Assembly (NCBI GenBank): GCA_963817135.1
Contig: CAWFNG010000014.1
Span: forward strand, 186,001 to 250,000
DNA length: 64,000 nt
Reading direction: 5' to 3'
Source of the DNA: VAZQ01 sp963817135
Lineage (GTDB): Bacteria; Pseudomonadota; Alphaproteobacteria; Rhizobiales; Xanthobacteraceae
Shown: piece by piece, positions 1 to 9,192 of the stretch
Numbering within the stretch: position 1 is the stretch's first letter
How the letters are laid out: every line of letters begins with the position of its first letter
Notes under the pieces: model-generated
Seen by the model: only the letters and a program-made list of their open reading frames with translations
Database searches by the model: none
Told to the model about the DNA's origin: nothing
Translations under genes and position numbers: made by a program

Positions 1-497
1 AACTCGCGTTGCACGCCCTGATGTCATTGATGACCGATACCGAGGTGATGGTCCTCATGCAGATGCAGTGGATGGGAGAATGTGCCGAACCCTGGCCGAT
101 CAATTCCGAACTCGGCACGGTGTGCGAAAACAAGCCGCAGGGCGGCAAGATGTTCAATTTCCTGCGCTATGACGTCAAACTCGAGAAGGAATGGATGCGC
201 GAAAAGCTCGACATGCAGGTTTCCGATGAGGATTTGGCACGATTTCGCTGCATGGACGATCCCGACACGATTCCGGAAATTTACGAGATCGGCAAGCGTG
301 CCGCCGAACTGCAGGTGAAGGAATCCCATTGGCTGGGTTCAATGCCGGCATGGTGCGCCGGCGCGCGGCCAGCTCCGCCTTCGCGCGGAGCTCCCCCGGA
401 ACCGCCATCGCGCTGGGCTGAAGCTGCGCATAAAATCGAGGTCGTGACGCGGATCGCGCGCAACGCGCTCGGAACGCGATCAAGTAAGGCTTCGTGA
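1..497 (+). CDS. Patatin-like phospholipase family protein, C-terminal part (5' truncated by window edge)
   Basis: The frame is open from the window edge and encodes the end of a longer protein. The visible part (LMTDTEVMV, then GGKMFNFLRYDV, then EIGKRAAELQVKESHW) resembles the C-terminal region of bacterial patatin-like acyl hydrolases, which cleave acyl chains from lipids; the catalytic GxSxG and Asp lie outside the window. Beyond about position 330 the residues turn Pro/Ala/Arg-rich and stop looking like the family. Reading one base earlier from about position 332 gives AGFNAGMVRRR and a stop at 419-421, so a small frameshift near the end is possible. The family call rests on resemblance only. 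Confidence 0.45.
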   Translation, partial: LALHALMSLMTDTEVMVLMQMQWMGECAEPWPINSELGTVCENKPQGGKMFNFLRYDVKLEKEWMREKLDMQVSDEDLARFRCMDDPDTIPEIYEIGKRAAELQVKESHWLGSMPAWCAGARPAPPSRGAPPEPPSRWAEAAHKIEVVTRIARNALGTRSSKAS

Positions 498-529
498 CGC
501 ACATTTGCGTGTGTCCCCGGAACACTGCG

Positions 530-2482
530 CTACTGCGGCTGAATCGGCCGTTGCCGATAGATCGCCACCCATTCGGCATTTTCCCGCATCGATTCGATAC
601 CGAGCTCGCGATAGAGCGCGTGTGCAAGCGCTGTTGTGTCGCTGTCGATCTGGTCGGGCAGCAGATCATTCGCGCGCTCGAACAGCATGCGCATGCGGTC
701 GTATTGCCGGGCATGCGCCATGAAGGCGAGCCGCTCGCCGTATCCGGTCATCGCCGCCGCCACCCCCGGCAACAAACCGATAATGACGAAGATAGCGTGC
801 TGGAGATCGATCCCGAACCAATGATGTTCGGCCGGGAAGGCCATGAAATACAGCAGGATCGGCACCAGCACGAACGGCGATAGTACGAGCAGCACCGCCG
901 AATATGCCTCGATCCATTCGGCGCGCGTGTTGTGCAGCAAACCCGCCGTGCGGAAATAGGCAAGCTGGCCCTGCACCCAGAAACGGCGTGCGATGTCGTG
1001 GGCGGCGGGCTCGATCCCCTGCCCCGGACGCCCCTGCGGCTTGTCCATGCGCTCGAGGGTGCGCAGGCAGATTTTCACCCAGGCAAGCTCGCTCGGCTGC
1101 TTGATGGGATAGGCATTGGCGATGGTGCCGACCGGGTTTATGTCGATGGCCGGATCGTCGGGCCCGATGGAGCGCGCATCGAAATAGCGCGCGCCGATTC
1201 CGAGCAGTTTCCAATAGACGGCGACCCGCAGCGCCTCCGCCAAGGCGCGGCAATCGAGATAGCGCTCCTGATGCCTCCCGCGGCGGGCACGCAGAAAGAT
1301 CACGATGATCACTGCAATGGAGAGGGAATAGCCGGCCAGCAACTCTTTCTCGATGATGCCGACATGGGTGAACAGCGCGAAAAGAGTAAATGCGAGGAAG
1401 CCCCAGGCGAACAGCCATAGCCAGTCGCGCCTGAACTCGACCTGCCGCTTTTGCGCCAGCGTGTCGGCAATGCTGAAAAGGCGGCACCACATGGGAGCGA
1501 CCTCCGAGGCGTGCCGTTCGGCAGCGGCATCAACCGCCCTGTCAGGCGCCGGGCCGGTGAAAAGAGAGTCGAGGCTTTTTGCGAGCCGGGTTGCTCCATA
1601 CAGGTCCTGCGTCAATGCAGCAGTATCGGCGTTGAACTGCCGGTTCAGCTCGATCAAAGCCTGGAAATTTTCCCAGGTCTCGAGCTCGCGCCGTTCCGCC
1701 GCCGTGAGTTTTGCGCGCTCGTCCTTAAGCTCGCGGCGGCACAAATGCGCAATGAAGGAAGCGGCACCGCGCAGCCCGCGCCGAAACAAGCCGCCGCGGA
1801 ACTGCCTGACGACCGCCTTCCCCCATGGCTGCACCGAGATTGCCTCTGCCGCGCTTGTCTCTTTCATGCGCGGCGTGACGACCTCGATCACCGGGCCGAC
1901 CTCGGACGCATCGAGGCTTGCGCGCGGCGAGCCGCTGACCAGAAGCGGGACCCCCTCGCGCTTGTATTTTACGACCTCGGCAGTGCCGCCCGCGCTCATA
2001 TCCTTGTCGACGCCGTCCCACAGCGCGAGCAGGACATGGCAATGCTGAGTGATGAAAATTCCAACTGCGCGATATTGCTCGTTGCGCTTTTGCGGGTCCC
2101 TGCGCACAGCTTCCACTGATGCCTGCAACGGCATCACCGGTGCCGCAATCGCCTGCGCGAACAAGGCATCGAATTCCGCCATGTTGCCCGGTTGCAACCC
2201 CGGTTCGAAATCGCGCTTGTATTCGTCGAGCGGCATGGGAAGGGGCGCGATGAGGCGCGCTCCCTGGTCAAGCGCAACCCGCGCGACCAACCGGTCCGCT
2301 CCCTCGGCCAAGGCGGAAAGCACGATGATCGGCGTTTCCTTGTCGTTGTCGAGATAGTCGCGGCGCAGGCCGGCAATAATGCCCGCGATCTCGGTTTCGA
2401 GCCGGGGCACATCCGCCTGGCGCAGATCGCGGTGACCGGTGACGCCAATGACCAGCGGCAGGCGGTCGGTCAAATCTTCCAT
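530..2482 (-). CDS. SLOG-like nucleotide-sensor domain fused to a four-helix membrane module
   Basis: I chose the ATG at 2482 (650 aa) because GGAG lies 9 nt upstream and the conserved region starts at once; in-frame ATGs also exist at 2496 and 2509. Residues 10-200 look like a Rossmannoid SLOG/lysine-decarboxylase-like fold: a GVTGHRD loop at 13-19, an LSALAEGADRLVA segment near 55-67 and an FITQHCHVLLALWDG strand near 143-157. Four hydrophobic segments follow, at about 354-374, 382-398, 526-548 and 562-580, with the motif YLDCRALAEALRV after the second pair member. SLOG domains are known to bind nucleotide-derived ligands, and SLOG plus SLATT-type membrane domains occur in predicted immunity systems. 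No partner effector is next to it. A membrane sensor or effector role is inference. Confidence 0.55.
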   Translation of the reverse strand: MEDLTDRLPLVIGVTGHRDLRQADVPRLETEIAGIIAGLRRDYLDNDKETPIIVLSALAEGADRLVARVALDQGARLIAPLPMPLDEYKRDFEPGLQPGNMAEFDALFAQAIAAPVMPLQASVEAVRRDPQKRNEQYRAVGIFITQHCHVLLALWDGVDKDMSAGGTAEVVKYKREGVPLLVSGSPRASLDASEVGPVIEVVTPRMKETSAAEAISVQPWGKAVVRQFRGGLFRRGLRGAASFIAHLCRRELKDERAKLTAAERRELETWENFQALIELNRQFNADTAALTQDLYGATRLAKSLDSLFTGPAPDRAVDAAAERHASEVAPMWCRLFSIADTLAQKRQVEFRRDWLWLFAWGFLAFTLFALFTHVGIIEKELLAGYSLSIAVIIVIFLRARRGRHQERYLDCRALAEALRVAVYWKLLGIGARYFDARSIGPDDPAIDINPVGTIANAYPIKQPSELAWVKICLRTLERMDKPQGRPGQGIEPAAHDIARRFWVQGQLAYFRTAGLLHNTRAEWIEAYSAVLLVLSPFVLVPILLYFMAFPAEHHWFGIDLQHAIFVIIGLLPGVAAAMTGYGERLAFMAHARQYDRMRMLFERANDLLPDQIDSDTTALAHALYRELGIESMRENAEWVAIYRQRPIQPQ

Positions 2483-2716
2483 CTTCGCCGGCTCCATGCG
2501 CGTTCTCATAAAGTGCTGTCGCACGCGAGCAATTGTGCCGATTCTACCCGCAGAATCCTCGATACTCGAATCTTCGCAAGGCGACTGTGGCGAAGTAGAT
2601 ACACTCGCCGGATTCGTTGGAGTTGGCAGCAAAACTCACGTGGACTGATTGTCGGAGGAGCCTCTAAGCTTGCGCCAGTTGTAAAGTAGTAAAGTCGCGT
2701 TGAGTAGGTTGCGTCA

Positions 2717-3598
2717 ATGCGTGCGATAGTGCGGGCGTTTGTCTGGGCGGCTGCCTTTGTGCTGGGCGCAGTATCTGCTGCCCAGGCGCAGACGTTTTTT
2801 TGGAACTGGAGCGGGTTTTATCTCGGGTTGCACTCCGGATACGTGCAGACGCATTCTTTTACTTCGGTGCAGGTATCGAGAGGCAGCACCTTTCCCTATT
2901 TTTCTCCCGCGCAAGTAGACTCCTTCAATTCAATTGGAGCGGATTTCGTCACGGCCCGCGGAATTGATGGTGGTATTCACGGTGGATTCAATTGGCAGCT
3001 CAAGCCCTTTGCCGTCGGAATAGAAATTGATTACGGAGCATTTCGAACGAGAGGGGTTCGCGATGCAGCCTATTGCATCAACACGGGACAAATTACAGCA
3101 TTTCCCGCTATTAACTTCCCATGCGCGGTTCTCTTGCCGCCAGGCATCGCTCAATTGCACAGTCAAGTCGGGACCAACTGGCTCTTCACGGCGCGGCCAC
3201 GCGTCGGCTGGGTGTATAGCGTTGCCTTCGGTTACATCACGGGGGGCTTGGCGGTAACGCGGCTCGGCATCGAAAACACCTACGTCGATACGACCACCGC
3301 ATTCTCATATATTGCGGGTTCGGAAACCAAGCTCGGGTGGACGATAGGCGCCGGCTTGGAAGTGGCCATAGCGCCTCTCTGGACGCTGCGGGCCGAGTAC
3401 CTCCGCGTCGAGTTTCCGTCGGTGGTTCGAGCGGACCAGATTGTCAACCCCCGCACCGGAGCTTTCACTCCTCTCAATTACAGCGCTGACCTACGAAGCG
3501 ACATCGTGCGTGTCGGGGTGAGCCGCAAGCTGCGTTGGTGGACGTCATATGAACCGGTGCTGCCACCGCCGGAGCCGGTGGTCGTCACGAAAGACTAG
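2717..3598 (+). CDS. Outer-membrane beta-barrel protein (Omp25/Omp31 type)
   Basis: 293 aa. A signal peptide ends near VSAAQAQ (about residue 25). The mature part begins FFWNWSGFYLGLHSGY, the usual first strand of rhizobial Omp25/Omp31 porin-like barrels, and continues with alternating amphipathic strands (FNWQLKPFAVGIEIDYG, LFTARPRVGWVYSVAFGYI, WTLRAEYLRVEF) before a last strand at SDIVRVGVSRKL. The closing residues of typical family members are the last strand; here a short Pro-rich tail (PVLPPPEPVVV) follows, possibly periplasmic. Base composition is less GC-rich than the flanking genes and matches the lipoprotein gene immediately downstream (6 bp gap), so the two may be co-transcribed and share an origin. 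Confidence 0.8.
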   Translation: MRAIVRAFVWAAAFVLGAVSAAQAQTFFWNWSGFYLGLHSGYVQTHSFTSVQVSRGSTFPYFSPAQVDSFNSIGADFVTARGIDGGIHGGFNWQLKPFAVGIEIDYGAFRTRGVRDAAYCINTGQITAFPAINFPCAVLLPPGIAQLHSQVGTNWLFTARPRVGWVYSVAFGYITGGLAVTRLGIENTYVDTTTAFSYIAGSETKLGWTIGAGLEVAIAPLWTLRAEYLRVEFPSVVRADQIVNPRTGAFTPLNYSADLRSDIVRVGVSRKLRWWTSYEPVLPPPEPVVVTKD

Positions 3599-3604
3599 TC
3601 TCTC

Positions 3605-4916
3605 ATGCTGCGTCTTGTAAATGCGTTCGTGTTCACGGTGCTCATCATCGCGCTACTAGCAGCGTGCGCGATGGTCGATACCCTCGATCCGCGCTATGAC
3701 AGCATCAATCGTACGACCGTAAAAGCGCGCAACGAGTTGATCCTGCTCAACATCGTACGGGCCAGTCATAATGCGCCGTTAAACTTCGTGGCATTCTCGA
3801 AAATAAACTCAAACACAGCGATGTCGGCCAGCAGCGCATTGCCATCAGTCAATATTGGTCCGTTTTTTCCAACCCTTGTACCAGGTTCCGCCAACTTGGT
3901 TACTCCACCAACTCCGCAACGGGCGTTCGGGTTGGCAAACAATACTTTGGGCGGCCAGATGTCGGCGTCAACCAATTTCGACATCAGCCTGTTCGAGACC
4001 AAGGAGTTCTATGCCGGCCTGCTCAGGCCCGTCGATCTCCTAATCCTCAACTATTTCATTCGGCAGGGTTATTCGCGCGAGTTGTTGTTCTGGTTGTTCG
4101 CTGAATCGGTGCGGCAAACCATAGGGGGCACAACCATTGAGTTTTTGAATGATCTCAATCCCGCACTCGCCTGCCAAAATTTACTCGGCCGCGAGGTTTG
4201 CTTTAAAGATATGGTCGACGTCGCGGTCGCAAGCGGTCTGACAGTCGAGACCAAAATCGAGGAAAAATCCGCGTCAACAGGAGGCACCGAGGATGGCGGA
4301 AAGGCCGGGGGCAAAGCGGGCGGAAAAACCGAAGCGAAGAGCGGTGGACAAAAGACCGCATCTAAGAGCAAGACCGGCGGCAGCGGAGGTGGCGGTGGCC
4401 GGCAGCTGTCGCGACTGTGTTTCGACCCGGTATTGGCGGTTCGCGCCCGGAAGGAATATGGACCTGAGATTCCTCACGCATTTATTGACACCATCAATCG
4501 CAAATCATCATCCGCGCTGCAAGGTCGACCCGTGGACATCCAGCGAGGAGACCGACACGTTGATCTTTAATTTCGCAGGGACGCCGTACGGAACAGTCAA
4601 ATATGAAATCATTCCACGCTCGACCTTTGGAATCTACCAGTTTCTTGGAAAGATTCTCGCCCAGCAGCAGGAGGACTACATCACGGTCCGCGGCACCCTC
4701 TATTCGACCGAAGATCGTCGTATTCTCTCGGTTGACCGCCATGGCATGGGCGGCTGCCTGGTCGACATCAACTTTGAAGAAGAATACTACTGCGTCCCGA
4801 TGCATGGAGCAGAAAATACCAAGCGTATCCTCGGGCTACTGGCGCAGCTGCTGGCGCTCAACACCAACATCAACGATCTCGCGATCACGCCCACTGTGCG
4901 CGCCCTTCCCCAATAG
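3605..4916 (+). pseudogene. Conserved lipoprotein, split by a +1 frameshift
   Basis: The first frame starts MLRLVNAFVF and has a lipobox LLAAC with Cys at about residue 21, then a conserved-looking block (NELILLNIVRASHNAPLNFV). It carries a Gly/Lys/Ser-rich low-complexity stretch at about residues 222-265, and its stop is at 4568-4570. The family-like C-terminal half (CKVDPWTSSEETDTL, RSTFGIYQFLGKIL) continues in the next frame to 4916. The frame change, equal to one extra base, lies at about 4495-4525. The joined product would be about 435 aa, an envelope lipoprotein of unknown function. Gene and predecessor are AT-richer than their neighbours, which hints at transfer. The break could be a sequencing error or real inactivation. 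Confidence 0.6.
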
Positions 4917-4927
4917 CGCAACAAGGG

Positions 4928-7033
4928 TTACAGGCTATCAGTGACCGCGGCGAGGCTGCGCGCGAGCGCAAGGCGCGCGGGCTGATCGCTGACGTATTTC
5001 GCCGCGCGGGGAAACCTTCGCTGCAAGATGCGCAAGCCTTCGCCGTGCAGCCATGCGGCGGTGACCAGAAATGTCAGCAGCCAGGTCAGATAATAATAAC
5101 GCCCGGCTGGCGCGTAGAGGATGCCGACCCCCTGCTGCACCAAGGTGGCGAGCGCAGTCAACCGTAGCCAGGGATCGGCCTCCTTCCATATGAGCACGCG
5201 TATGAGGACCAGGATTGCGGCGGCGTTCAATGGCGCCATCACCAGCAATTCCGACGGGCCGGCAAGCCAATTGCCGATCTGGCGCAGCGCGCGGGCGACA
5301 TGTTCGCCCGCGAGGTCGAAATGCAGGAGTTCCTGCAAGGCGGCGAGATAAGCGGAAGGCGGCATCACCAGGGCGCCGGGATGCGCGGCGGTGGCGGTGA
5401 ACAGCACGAATACGCCGCCGTAAACCCAGTTGTGCAGTGCCATTCCCAGCACCGGCAGGAATCCGATTACGAGCCCGGCGGCGCGCCAATACTGCCGCTG
5501 CCATAGTGCGGCGATGCCGCTGCCGCCCAGCAGGATCCCCACCGCGGGTGCAATATTCGGCCGCACGAACAAGGCAAGCGCAAACAACATGCCCGCGCCA
5601 CAGGCGAGGGCAAAGCTTCCCCGTGATGCGTCGGGCCTCAAGGTCAGCGATCGTCCCGCGCCGTCGGTGCCGCGCAGAAGAAGCACGAAACCAGCCAGAA
5701 AAAATGTATACGCTGCGGGATCGGCAAAGCCGCGCGCCGCCCACTTCACGTATTGCACGAGGCTCGAGCCGAACAGGACGCCAACCGGAATGGCGGCGAA
5801 GACGATCACCAGCGCGATCGCCCAGCGCAACGGCAGAAAGCGCCTGAAAAGCAGGAACACAAGGAACGGAAGCAGCAGGATGAGGGAAAGATAGCCGAGA
5901 TAGCTTTCACCGAAAGCGATGTGCTCGACGGCGCGCAGATAGCGCATTCCCGGCGTGAAATAGAATACCTTCTCGCCGCCTTCCAATGCGCCGGTGAAGT
6001 TGCCGGCAACCAGCTCACGCAACATGATGCGGGCAAAGCCGTCGTAAACGAGGCCGTCGTCGCCGGAATCGAACGGCCGCACGCCGCCGATGAAGCTTGC
6101 ATCCGTGAAAAAGGCCACCGCAAGGGTGACTGCGATCAGCGCAAGTGCGAGCGCAAGGCGGCGCGGGCGCGCCCGCACGAGCAAAACGAGCACGGCTGCG
6201 CTGCCAAGGAAGGCCAACCCCGGCTCGAACAGCTGGCGCAGTCGGAGCGCGCTGCTTGGCTCCAGCGTCATGGCAAGGCTCGGCTCTTGCTTGATGGCGA
6301 GGCCGAAGATTCTCCGCCCGATGTCTTCGGCCGTAAGCGCGCGGCACTGCATGCTGGTGTGCAGCAGCTGCGCAAATACTTCGTTCGCGCCCTCCCACAG
6401 GATCTCTCCCCGCCAGCACAATCGGCTGCCGGCAAAGGCGGCGGGAAAGCGGTACATGACGAACCACGGCATTTCGAGCCGCCAGCGGTGCAGGATGGCG
6501 GAGCTGCGAGGATCGCGCGCAGCGCGATCGACGTCGCTGATGCGGGAATTCCAATCGTAACCCATCTCGTTGATGAAGCCGAGGCGAAGCCACACGGGGT
6601 CATCGAAATCGATCCCGGTCACCCGGCGCGAATAAAGCGGGTGCTGGAAAATGCCGTCGGCCGAGAAAGCATACGGTCCGGCTGGAAAAGCCTGCGCGCG
6701 CCAGCACCCATTGATGGATGGATCGCAGCGAAGCCACGGCGGATATCTGGCATCGAACTCCTCCGCCATGGGGCGGAATGCATTGGCTGGCAGGCTGGCC
6801 TCCAGCGCGCCGCCGGCTCGATCGATGAGAAAGACGTTGTGCCCTTCTTCGATGCGCGGCGCCGGCCAGAGAAATTGCGCAAGGATGCAGGCGGCGACGA
6901 CCGCCGCCGCCATGACCCAGCGCCAGGCGCGCGGCGATACCGTGCCGGTGAAGATCACGACGGCGCTGACAACAAGAAGCGCATAGCGAAACAGATCGTT
7001 GATGGGCAGACCGAGTGCGGCGACGATGAGCAC
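4928..7033 (-). CDS. Polytopic inner-membrane protein, GT-C glycosyltransferase-like architecture
   Basis: 701 aa with about 12 hydrophobic segments. Two or three are at the N-terminus, a large soluble loop spans about residues 60-265 (Trp/Pro/Cys-rich, with LRCDPSINGCWRAQAF), and a dense membrane region runs from 275 to 660. An acidic pair before a helix (FDSGDDGLVYDGFARI, about residues 322-337) and an RYYYLTWLLTF segment near the end are reminiscent of GT-C enzymes that use polyprenyl-linked sugars. I cannot identify the exact family; a transport or polymer-export role is also possible. It is convergent with the lipoprotein gene (11 bp apart), and the composite repeat at 7150-7296 lies upstream of its start. 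Confidence 0.5.
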   Translation of the reverse strand: MLIVAALGLPINDLFRYALLVVSAVVIFTGTVSPRAWRWVMAAAVVAACILAQFLWPAPRIEEGHNVFLIDRAGGALEASLPANAFRPMAEEFDARYPPWLRCDPSINGCWRAQAFPAGPYAFSADGIFQHPLYSRRVTGIDFDDPVWLRLGFINEMGYDWNSRISDVDRAARDPRSSAILHRWRLEMPWFVMYRFPAAFAGSRLCWRGEILWEGANEVFAQLLHTSMQCRALTAEDIGRRIFGLAIKQEPSLAMTLEPSSALRLRQLFEPGLAFLGSAAVLVLLVRARPRRLALALALIAVTLAVAFFTDASFIGGVRPFDSGDDGLVYDGFARIMLRELVAGNFTGALEGGEKVFYFTPGMRYLRAVEHIAFGESYLGYLSLILLLPFLVFLLFRRFLPLRWAIALVIVFAAIPVGVLFGSSLVQYVKWAARGFADPAAYTFFLAGFVLLLRGTDGAGRSLTLRPDASRGSFALACGAGMLFALALFVRPNIAPAVGILLGGSGIAALWQRQYWRAAGLVIGFLPVLGMALHNWVYGGVFVLFTATAAHPGALVMPPSAYLAALQELLHFDLAGEHVARALRQIGNWLAGPSELLVMAPLNAAAILVLIRVLIWKEADPWLRLTALATLVQQGVGILYAPAGRYYYLTWLLTFLVTAAWLHGEGLRILQRRFPRAAKYVSDQPARLALARSLAAVTDSL

Positions 7034-7149
7034 GAGCGCGCCCAGCGCGGCGCAGGCGCTTCCGATTGGGCGGGGGCGCTCTGTCGTTGCCCGGCAAAGA
7101 TATTTCGATCACAGATCAAGGCCCGGTTGCAGGGAGTGGCAGTTATGGT

Positions 7150-7296
7150 CACCTCTCCCCGCAGGGGAGAGGTCGGAATGTGCGCGTCTTGCGCGCACAT
7201 TCCGGGTGAGGGGCATTGTACTGACACGGTGCGTGAATTCCCCCTCACCCGGATCGCGCACGCGCGATCCGGCCTCTCCCCTGCGGGGAGAGGTGC
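7150..7296. repeat. Composite palindromic intergenic repeat
   Basis: This element occupies half of the 311-bp gap between 7034 and 7344, which holds no gene. Outer arms 7151-7173 and 7273-7294 are near-perfect reverse complements, and each is itself a hairpin (CCTCTCCCC / GGGGAGAGG). Inside lie a hairpin at 7174-7204 (CGGAATGTGCGCG and its complement), a pair GGGTGAGGGG / CCCCTCACCC at 7204-7213 and 7241-7250, and a hairpin GGATCGCGC / GCGCGATCC at 7251-7270. The nested structure resembles the dispersed palindromic repeats common in Hyphomicrobiales genomes. It may fold in the transcripts on either side. Confidence 0.75.
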
Positions 7297-7344
7297 ACCG
7301 TGGCCGCTTCATTCGCATGGGGACACGCGGTAGATTGAGCATTG

Positions 7345-8003
7345 ATGGCTGCGCCTGTGCTCTCGCTAAGCGAAGACGTGATGCGCAACGGTGCTGCGCT
7401 GGCGCTTCCGCCGGCAGCGCGCATGATCTTCGTCGTGCACGGCTCGCTGGTTGTCGCCGGCCGCACTCTGCACGACGGGCAAACCTGGCACGGCGAGGCA
7501 GCCGTTACGCTTACAGCGGCGGAAGGAGGTGCAACGGCCTGGCGCTGGGAGCTTGCAGCGGAAGCTCCGCCTGAGAAGCACGCGCCTGGAATAACCTCGC
7601 GTATAAAACTTTCGGCGCGGCTCGATACGCTGCCGCCCAGGGCGAACTTCTGCTGCGCGCCGACAGCGTCGGTTTTCCGCCGGGCGGCTGCGCTTACCTC
7701 CATCGCCATCGGGGGCCTGGTATCCGATGTCTCGCCGAGGGCGGCATCCGCATCGACACGCAAGGTCATTCCACCTCCTATGGGCCGGGCGGCGCCTGGT
7801 ATGAAAGCGGCCCCGACGCGGTTTTCGCGCAAGCCGCATCGGACCGGCCAAGCCGCTTCATTCGGGTGATGATCCTGCCGCGGGAACTCATGGGCAAAAG
7901 CTCGATCCAATACGTCAATCCCGAGGACAAGGACAAACCGCGCGTGCAACAGTATCAAATCTTTGCCGATGTGCCGATTGCGCGGCCGCATTCGAATTCA
8001 TAA
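7345..8003 (+). pseudogene. Cupin-domain protein, split by a -1 frameshift
   Basis: The N-terminal half starts MAAPVLSLSEDVMRN and reads to about 7637 (RIKLSARLDTLPP). The rest is in another frame: GELLLRADSVGFPPGG, then YLHRHRGPGIRCL, IRVMILPRELMGKSSI and EDKDKPRVQQYQIF, ending TAA at 8001-8003. The second part contains the cupin metal-site region (Y-x-H-x-H-x-GPGIRCL). One base appears to be missing at about 7637-7641, between CCC and GGC. The repaired product would be about 218 aa. Small cupin proteins of this sort are metal-binding enzymes or regulators of unknown substrate. It sits 15 bp upstream of the CoA-transferase gene and may share its transcript. Confidence 0.65.
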
Positions 8004-8018
8004 CGCAGAAAACTCGGC

Positions 8019-9150
8019 ATGACGCTTGCGCTCTCAGGCACGCTGGTGATTACGCTCGAACAGGCGGTTGCGGCGCCGATGTGCAGCTGCCGGCTGGCCG
8101 ATGCGGGCGCGCGGGTCATCAAGGTCGAGCGTCCGGAGGGAGACTTCGCGCGCTATTACGATCGCCTCGCACAGGGCGAGAGCGCCTATTTCGTGTGGCT
8201 CAATCGTGGCAAGGAATCGGTCTGCCTCGATCTCTCGCTGGCGCAGGACAAGGCCGTGCTTGCCGCCATGCTGGCGAAGGCCGATGTCTTTGTGCAGAAC
8301 CTCAAGCCCGGAGCAATTGCGAAGCTCGGCTTTCCCCTCGACAGATTGCGCCGCGATCACCCGCGCCTCGTCATCTGCTCGATCTCGGGTTACGGCGAAG
8401 ACGGACCATACGCCGCGCGCAAAGCCTATGACCTGCTGATCCAGGCCGAGTCCGGGCTTGCCTCGGTGACCGGCAATGCGGACGCGCCGGCGCGCGTCGG
8501 CGTCTCGGTCTGCGACATCGCCGCCGGAATGAATGCTTATGAGGCCATTCTGGAGGCATTGATCGCGCGTGAACGCACCGGCGAAGGCGCCGCGGTTTCG
8601 GTTGCCATGTTCGATGCCATGGCCGACTGGATGGCGGTGCCGCTTCTTCAGCATGAAGGCGGCGCGCCGCCGAAGCGCATCGGCCTCGCGCATCCCTCGA
8701 TTGCGCCTTACGGGGTGTTCAAGACGAATGACGGCGCCGACATTCTGATCTCCATCCAGAGCGATCGCGAATGGCGCGTGCTTGCGGAACGGGTCCTTGA
8801 CGACAAGGCGCTCGCGAGCGATCCAAAATTCGCGACCAATGTCGAGCGCGTAAAGCGGCGCGCAGAGACAGACGCGCGGGTCGCAGCCGTATTCGGCGCG
8901 ATGCGTGAAGCGCAACTCGCCGAAAAACTCGAGGCTGCAGAAATCGCATTCGCGCGGGTGAACGACACCGGGCTGCTTGCGCGCCATCCGCATCTGCGGC
9001 GGATCATGGTTGAGACGCCGTCGGGGCCGGTGTCGTGTCCGGTTCCGCCCGTTCGCCGCGAAGGCTGGCCGCAGTCACTACGGCAAAGTGCCGAAGCTCG
9101 GCGAGCACAGCGCGGCCATCCGCGCCGAGTTCATGGCAAGCAAAAATTGA
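8019..9150 (+). pseudogene. CaiB/BaiF-type CoA-transferase (class III), frameshifted near the 3' end
   Basis: Family III CoA-transferases move CoA between carboxylic acids. Nearly the whole protein is in one frame: EQAVAAPMCSCRLADAGARV, then VIKVERPEGDFARYYD, LNRGKESVCLDL and a conserved Asp region (KAYDLLIQAESGLASVTG) that should carry the catalytic aspartate. After VRREG the family C-terminus continues one base later (RSHYGKVPKLGEHSAAIRAEF, ending TGA 9148-9150). One extra base lies at about 9064-9070; removing T9066 restores the frame. Without the shift the frame runs on to 9452 as non-family sequence over the next gene. The repaired product is about 376 aa. The downstream Tct receptors suggest a role in activating an imported organic acid. 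Confidence 0.8.
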
Positions 9151-9192
9151 GATATATTCGGGGCACTACTGTAGCGGCACGCGGAGGAAAGC

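Noticed and set aside
330..421. Frameshift at the end of the patatin-like gene
   Set aside because: An alternative frame gives AGFNAGMVRRR, but without the rest of the gene the family C-terminus cannot be judged, so it is noted only as a possibility.
5753..7333. 526-codon open frame on the plus strand
   Set aside because: Antisense to the polytopic membrane protein and running into the palindromic repeat; charged low-information translation.
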